From Hydrotalea sp. (GTDB lineage Bacteria; Bacteroidota; Bacteroidia; Chitinophagales; Chitinophagaceae), in the NCBI GenBank assembly GCA_027364735.1, contig DAHXOT010000044.1:62001-126000 (forward strand): a DNA stretch of 64,000 bases, given 5' to 3'. The notes below the pieces were generated by a model. That model saw only the letters and a program-made list of their open reading frames with translations, did not search any database and was not told the DNA's origin. The translations under genes were made by a program, and so were the position numbers. This document shows positions 59,611 through 64,000 of this stretch, in pieces (positions within the stretch are counted from its first letter, which is position 1; each line of letters begins with the position of its first letter).

Positions 59611-59883
59611 ATGTTAACCCTAGAAAATATAGAAAAATTATCGAAAGCCGATTTATCAAAAGCCATCAACTATCTAATTGAAACAGATTTTTATGCACTT
59701 ATTCAATTATTATATAGAATTGATATTAATGAAAATAAACTTAAAGAAACTTTACGAAATAATACAGATAAAAATGCCGGTGATATTATTGCTGATATGA
59801 TTATAGAAAGGCAACAACAAAAGCAAGTATTGCGTAACATGTTTAAGCAACAAAATAAGCCTTCGGATGAGGATGCATGGTAA
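59611..59883 (+). CDS. Small conserved hypothetical protein (90 aa)
   Basis: The 90-residue protein is helical and charged, beginning MLTLENIEKLSKADLSKAINYLIETDFY and ending QQNKPSDEDAW. No signal peptide or known domain is visible. It follows the TIGR02757 gene by 15 bp on the same strand, so the two are likely co-transcribed. Gene neighbours support its reality; function is unknown. Confidence 0.65.
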   Translation: MLTLENIEKLSKADLSKAINYLIETDFYALIQLLYRIDINENKLKETLRNNTDKNAGDIIADMIIERQQQKQVLRNMFKQQNKPSDEDAW

Positions 59884-59977
59884 TTAAACTACGAAGTATA
59901 AAATTTAATTTTCATTCAGTATATCGAAATATAATTATGAAAATTACCACTAACTTGATGATTAGAAATTACCCTAT

Positions 59978-61024
59978 TTATCCCATCACCAAAAAATCTT
60001 CTTCATTTAATAAATTGCTAAACATATTTTCTTTTAGGCTTCTTGCTTTCTCCATTACCAATTGAACAATATTGTATGTAGAATGCGATAATTGTAAAGG
60101 CTGAGGATTGATTGAAGTTAACCAATGCTCAACAACAGCAGCAAAATTTTGATCAATACTTTGCACTACGGGTACATTAAAATTTTTTAATGCTTCTGCA
60201 TTACATAATTGCTCGTACTGACCTTTAATTGGCAAACACATTAATTTTTTACCCAAGTATAATGCTTCTGCGGGCGTTTCGAAACCGGCTCCGGTAATTA
60301 TCCCATTTGAAGTAATCATACTTTGGTTAAATGTTTTTCCATCTACCGGAATAAAAGTAATATTAGATTGAGTAATTTTTTGCTTTACTTTTTTGCTAAA
60401 CACTTCAAATTGTATATCGGTAATATTCTTCAAACTGTTAAATACAACTTCATCGCTATAATGCGATAAATACACTGTAATATGACCTTTATTATTTACT
60501 TCGGCTTTTAAAATTTCATCTTTAATAATAGGAGAATAAATAAAATCATCGTATTGCTCAAAATGCAGTCCCACATGAGTTGTAGCAGTTGCGTAATTTT
60601 TCAACACCAACTCTCCGGCAAAATCTTTCTTTGCAGGTCGTGGAGTTTTATTGCTCACAAAACTTGCCTGATGCCCAAAATTGATAGAAGGAATTTTTTT
60701 TAATTTACAAGCCAATGAAGTGATACTTTCAAAATCATTAATTATTACGTCATATTTTTCAACAGGTAAATCTTTGGCTTCTTTCCATATTCTCGATAAA
60801 GAAAAATCTTTTATCATCTTCCAATAATCTAATCCGCCTTTATTTCCATAAAATAAACTAACTCCTTTACTTCTATATTTAATAGGAAGTTGTGCATTTA
60901 AATTAGAATTACTTCCACTTAAAAAAATATCTACTTCACCATATTGCTGAATGTAGGGTAATAGTTCCATGGCACGACTAATATGTCCATTACCTGTTGC
61001 TTGTATAGCATAAAATATTTTCAT
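59978..61024 (-). CDS. Glycosyltransferase, MurG/GT28-like
   Basis: The 348-residue protein begins MKIFYAIQATGNGHISRAMELL, a glycine/histidine loop as in GT-B enzymes of the MurG/diacylglycerol glycosyltransferase type. GAGFETPAEALYLGKKLMCLP resembles the nucleotide-sugar-binding C-terminal domain. It is soluble or peripheral. Its start overlaps by one base (TAATG) the stop of the LpxH-like phosphatase gene, so translation is coupled and the two proteins likely act in the same lipid or glycolipid pathway. Confidence 0.85.
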   Translation of the reverse strand: MKIFYAIQATGNGHISRAMELLPYIQQYGEVDIFLSGSNSNLNAQLPIKYRSKGVSLFYGNKGGLDYWKMIKDFSLSRIWKEAKDLPVEKYDVIINDFESITSLACKLKKIPSINFGHQASFVSNKTPRPAKKDFAGELVLKNYATATTHVGLHFEQYDDFIYSPIIKDEILKAEVNNKGHITVYLSHYSDEVVFNSLKNITDIQFEVFSKKVKQKITQSNITFIPVDGKTFNQSMITSNGIITGAGFETPAEALYLGKKLMCLPIKGQYEQLCNAEALKNFNVPVVQSIDQNFAAVVEHWLTSINPQPLQLSHSTYNIVQLVMEKARSLKENMFSNLLNEEDFLVMG

Positions 61025-61938
61025 TAGCTTGGAGATGTAAATGCGAAATTGTTTTTAATAATTTGTGCGGGTGTTACAAACGAACTAAATAATAAAGCCA
61101 CATCATCGGTAACTACATTTAATTGTGGCATTTTCTTTTCCATTTTAACAATGGTAGCAGCATATTTTGTGGCATCATATTCGTACATGTGCCAATCGTT
61201 ATTATAAAATTCCAATGCCGTTAAATGCTCTACCCAATCTCCGCTATTTAGGTAAGTAACAGTTCCTTTATCGTTAATAACGCAACGCATTTGTGGTTCG
61301 TGAATATGGCCACAAATAACATAATCGTATTTTTTTTCAATGGCAATCTCGGCAGCAGTTTGTTCAAAATTATTGATTCGGATAACAGCTTTATTTACCC
61401 TATCCATTACCTTCTTTGATAAACTCATTTTCTCTTTCCCCATTAATTGTAGTATCCAATTAATAGAACGATTAAATCGAATTAATAAATCGTATCCGCG
61501 GCTACCTAATTTAGCCAACATTTTTGCACTACCTTTTGTGGTTGTATCAAATACATCTCCATGAAATATCCAACACATTTTACCATTAATTTCCATTACC
61601 ACTTTATCTACTAATTGAAAATTGCCAAAATCTATATCGGTATATCTTCTCATCGCTTCATCATGGTTTCCGGTAACATAAATAACACGAGTTCCCTTGG
61701 CAGCAAGGTTCATGATTTCTTTTATTACCTGAATATGTTCTATGGGAAAATATCTTTTTCTAAATTGCCACACATCAATAATATCGCCATTTAAGATGAG
61801 AATTTTAGGTGCAATACTTTTAAGATAATTTACTAATTCTTTTGCATGGCAACCATAGGTGCCCAAATGCAAATCGCTAATTATTACAACATCTACAGAA
61901 CGCTTTTCCATGAATGGATTAAGTTTTCCAAAATTCAT
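61024..61938 (-). CDS. LpxH-like calcineurin phosphoesterase (UDP-2,3-diacylglucosamine diphosphatase family)
   Basis: The 304-residue metallophosphoesterase has IISDLHLGTYG, LNGDIIDVWQF, VTGNHDEAMR, IFHGDVFD and ICGHIHEPQMR. It resembles the LpxH superfamily but is longer than the lpxH at 23068 and has the HGDVFD and helical insert of a paralogous group. It is probably a lipid or nucleotide-sugar pyrophosphatase; the true lipid A role belongs more likely to the other copy. The gene is coupled by a one-base overlap with the glycosyltransferase downstream. Confidence 0.88.
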   Translation of the reverse strand: MNFGKLNPFMEKRSVDVVIISDLHLGTYGCHAKELVNYLKSIAPKILILNGDIIDVWQFRKRYFPIEHIQVIKEIMNLAAKGTRVIYVTGNHDEAMRRYTDIDFGNFQLVDKVVMEINGKMCWIFHGDVFDTTTKGSAKMLAKLGSRGYDLLIRFNRSINWILQLMGKEKMSLSKKVMDRVNKAVIRINNFEQTAAEIAIEKKYDYVICGHIHEPQMRCVINDKGTVTYLNSGDWVEHLTALEFYNNDWHMYEYDATKYAATIVKMEKKMPQLNVVTDDVALLFSSFVTPAQIIKNNFAFTSPS

Positions 61939-62001
61939 TACTTAGTATTATGCCAATATTAATTGTATGTAAATAAATTGTTACTATGCTTATTTAAGAG
62001 C

Positions 62002-62103
62002 ATGATTAAAGTCAGGTTTTTACATAACTAAAATCACATATTCATCTAATATAAATCATCTATTACTCTAATATAAATCATGCATTCTTGTAACATAAAT
62101 CAC
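62002..62103. repeat. Five-unit tandem array with 22-bp period upstream of fadL
   Basis: Units start at 62002, 62024, 62046, 62068 and 62090. Units 3 and 4 share CTAATATAAATCAT exactly; unit 5 is GTAACATAAATCAC, unit 2 ATAACTAAAATCAC and unit 1 ATGATTAAAGTCAG. The conserved core is T-A-A followed by AAATCA, and the linkers differ. The strict 22-bp spacing, about two helical turns, suggests sites for a protein bound on one face of the DNA. The array ends about 112 bp before the fadL start codon. Confidence 0.7.
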
Positions 62104-62215
62104 AGAAGCGGCATAGGTGTGTAGGAACTTTGTGTAATAAAAGTTACTTGGCCTTTACAAACAATACAATGTTCTTTCAATAGAGAGTTTATTACAAATC
62201 GTAAAACTATTAAAA

Positions 62216-63730
62216 ATGAAGTACAAATTATTATCTCGGCTTTTATTAATAGGCCTTCTTTTAGTTGAAAGTAAAGCATTTTCTCAAAACGGAACACAGC
62301 TCATTGGATATGATGCTGTAACAAGTGGACGTGCAGGAACTTCTGTAGGATATTTCGATAACACATCATTAATTATGAATAATCCGGCAGGAATATCTTT
62401 CTTATCATCATCTCAATTAGATGTAAGCACTTCGTTTATGGCTCCTACTGTATATTTTAAAAATACTATTAACGATTCGAAAGGGAAGAACAATATTTTT
62501 CCATTAGGATGCATTAGTTATGTTCATCAAAAAGCAAAAAAAATTACTTATGGTATTGGCATTTTTACACAAGGAGGTATGGGTGCAGATTTTACATTAA
62601 ACCAATCGTTATATAAAGATCCTTCCGGAAATTATGTACCACAATCTTATCATTCAAAATTTGCTGTTATGCATGGTGCGGGCACAATTTCGTATAAAAT
62701 TAATTCTGCCCTATCAATAGGCGTTACTGCTTCTTTAGTATATAGCCAAATAGAGTTTGCTATGCCAATGAGTATGCCGCCTGCAATGCTTAGAGGAGTT
62801 ATTAATCCTACTACCGGATTTACTTTTGGTAACCTATTTTCTGCACCCACTTCTTCAGGAGGTTTAGGTTATAATGAATTGGTTGCATCGGCAAATATGA
62901 ATGGATTAAATAGTTGGGAATTTAATGGAAGAATTGGTATTGCTTATAAACCCTCTGATAAATTTTCGCTTGGTTTAATGTATAGTTTGCCCATTAACCT
63001 CGAGTATAATAATGGATCGGCACAAATGGATATGACAGCACAAATGAATGATGCATTTGGAAAAGTGGTTAGTGGTATTTTACAACAATATCCTTCACTT
63101 ACTCCTGCACAAGCTCAATCTGCTGCAATGAATCAGTTTGCAACACTGGGAATAGATTTAACAAAAGGAGTTGCGGATAAATATGCCACTAACGTTAAGT
63201 TGGCTTTACCACAATCAATAGTTGCAGGTGCATCGTTTGCTGCAAGTAATAAAGTAAGACTATTAATGGATGTTCAATGGCTTAATTGGTCAACCAGTTT
63301 TAATACTATGAATATTAATTTATCTGGTGGAACCAACCCTAATATTAATAAAATGTTGGGTACGAATGGTACAATACAAATACCATTTCCATTGAATTGG
63401 GAAAATTCGGTTGTTGTAAAACTTGGTGCTGAGTTGAAAGCTTCTGAAAAATTAGACTTGCGATGCGGCTATGCTTATGGCAATAATCCTATACCGGAAT
63501 CCACCGTGTTTGCATTGTTTCCGGCAGTGGTACAACATCATGTTTCTGTAGGTGCTACATATAAAGTATCTCATGCAATTGCAATAAATGTAGCATACGA
63601 ACATGCTTTTAAAAATACCGAAACAGCTTCTGCCAATAGTTATATCGGTTCTCAATTTAATAATAGCCAATCTGCTTTGTTAAATAATATTTATCATTTA
63701 TCTCTTTCGTGGTATATACCTAAAAAATAA
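62216..63730 (+). CDS. OMPP1/FadL/TodX family outer-membrane transporter
   Basis: The 504-residue barrel has a signal peptide (MKYKLLSRLLLIGLLLVESKAFS) and the FadL N-terminal motif around GYDAVTSGRAGTSVGYFDNTSLIMNNPAGI, with the NPAG signature. Aromatic strands continue to the C-terminal YHLSLSWYIPKK. FadL proteins take hydrophobic compounds across the outer membrane. It is followed after 30 bp by a sulfide:quinone-reductase-like gene, so in this context it may belong to a sulfur-related cluster; the substrate is uncertain. Confidence 0.9.
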   Translation: MKYKLLSRLLLIGLLLVESKAFSQNGTQLIGYDAVTSGRAGTSVGYFDNTSLIMNNPAGISFLSSSQLDVSTSFMAPTVYFKNTINDSKGKNNIFPLGCISYVHQKAKKITYGIGIFTQGGMGADFTLNQSLYKDPSGNYVPQSYHSKFAVMHGAGTISYKINSALSIGVTASLVYSQIEFAMPMSMPPAMLRGVINPTTGFTFGNLFSAPTSSGGLGYNELVASANMNGLNSWEFNGRIGIAYKPSDKFSLGLMYSLPINLEYNNGSAQMDMTAQMNDAFGKVVSGILQQYPSLTPAQAQSAAMNQFATLGIDLTKGVADKYATNVKLALPQSIVAGASFAASNKVRLLMDVQWLNWSTSFNTMNINLSGGTNPNINKMLGTNGTIQIPFPLNWENSVVVKLGAELKASEKLDLRCGYAYGNNPIPESTVFALFPAVVQHHVSVGATYKVSHAIAINVAYEHAFKNTETASANSYIGSQFNNSQSALLNNIYHLSLSWYIPKK

Positions 63731-63760
63731 AACCTATTGAATAACTTAAATATTAACCAC

Positions 63761-64000
63761 ATGAAAAAGGTTGTAATACTTGGAGCAGGAACAGCAGGAA
63801 CAATGATGGCCAACCACCTTGCTCATAAATTAGATAAAGAAATATGGAGTATTTATATCATTGACGAACGAAAAGAACATCATTATCAGCCAGGTTATCT
63901 TTTTTTGCCCTTCGATATGTACGAACCATCCGATATTGTAAAACCAATAAAAGATTTCATTCCAAAATCGGCTCATTTCATTAATAAATCAATAGATAAA
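63761..64000 (+). CDS. NAD(P)/FAD-dependent oxidoreductase, sulfide:quinone reductase-like (5' part)
   Basis: Eighty codons are visible before the window ends. The protein begins MKKVVILGAGTAGTMMANHL, a Rossmann FAD-binding loop, and continues IIDERKEHHYQPGYLFLPF, which resembles type III sulfide:quinone oxidoreductases. These oxidise sulfide at the membrane and pass electrons to quinone. The redox Cys residues lie beyond the edge, so the subgroup cannot be verified. It is 30 bp downstream of fadL and likely co-transcribed. Confidence 0.8.
   Translation, partial: MKKVVILGAGTAGTMMANHLAHKLDKEIWSIYIIDERKEHHYQPGYLFLPFDMYEPSDIVKPIKDFIPKSAHFINKSIDK

Overview
The window is AT-rich, roughly one third G+C by eye, and reads as chromosomal DNA of a member of the Bacteroidota, most likely a Chitinophagales/Chitinophagaceae-type bacterium. 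The signs are a TonB-dependent receptor with an N-terminal carboxypeptidase-like domain, a GH97 glycosidase, an IPExxxVDY-family protein, a DUF6089-type barrel, a TIGR02757 protein, almost no Shine-Dalgarno sequences, and promoter elements of the Bacteroidota form TAnnTTTG. I saw no rRNA, tRNA, CRISPR array or insertion sequence.

Layout. 1-9.4 kb: the tail of an Ig-like lipoprotein-type gene, ComB-like phosphatase, RlpA-like lipoprotein, TonB receptor, gcvT, GNAT, an AraC regulator with an aldo/keto reductase, and a small barrel protein. 9.4-10.5 kb: recA with its terminator. 10.9-17.3 kb: an accessory defence island. It holds a controller (C) protein plus an EcoRV-like restriction enzyme on the + strand. 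Convergent to them is a three-gene block: methyltransferase, DUF262/DUF1524 (GmrSD-like) nuclease and a tandem-domain methyltransferase. 17.6-33.8 kb: a barrel protein, mgsA, peptidases, MscS, lpxH, lutC-like, ftsH, rsfS, birA, pterin dehydratase, feoB. 34-36.5 kb: two paralogous GAF histidine kinases. 36.6-45.9 kb: peroxiredoxin, a half-length carB, an LtaS-like phosphoglycerol transferase divergent from a GH18/deacetylase/glycosyltransferase fusion, and a lone C-terminal transketolase subunit. 45.9-58.7 kb: GH97, M28 peptidase, rpiB, a two-gene signalling unit, a CNNM/CorC protein, an ECF sigma/anti-sigma/adhesin-like operon and a GH3 glucosidase. 58.8-64 kb: TIGR02757, a glycosyltransferase plus LpxH-like phosphatase pair, FadL and the start of a sulfide:quinone-reductase-like gene.

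The island is the most distinctive part. Three copies of a 17-bp palindrome of consensus TATTCC-AAAAC-GGmATA can be read: two in front of the C gene (centres 35 bp apart, opposite orientation) and one directly upstream of a perfect TAnnTTTG element of the convergent methyltransferase gene. This is the layout expected if the C protein controls its own operon and also represses the methyltransferase. The methyltransferase carries a second, degenerate methyltransferase half at its N-terminus, and a GmrSD-like nuclease sits between the two methyltransferase genes. Cleavage of unmodified DNA and a possibly modification-sensing nuclease would therefore be encoded side by side.

Other points of interest are a five-unit array with exact 22-bp period in front of fadL-sqr, a carB that stops precisely at the boundary between its two synthetase halves, and a transketolase C-half without its N-half. 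The assignments rest on motifs and family memory read from the sequence; no database search was run.
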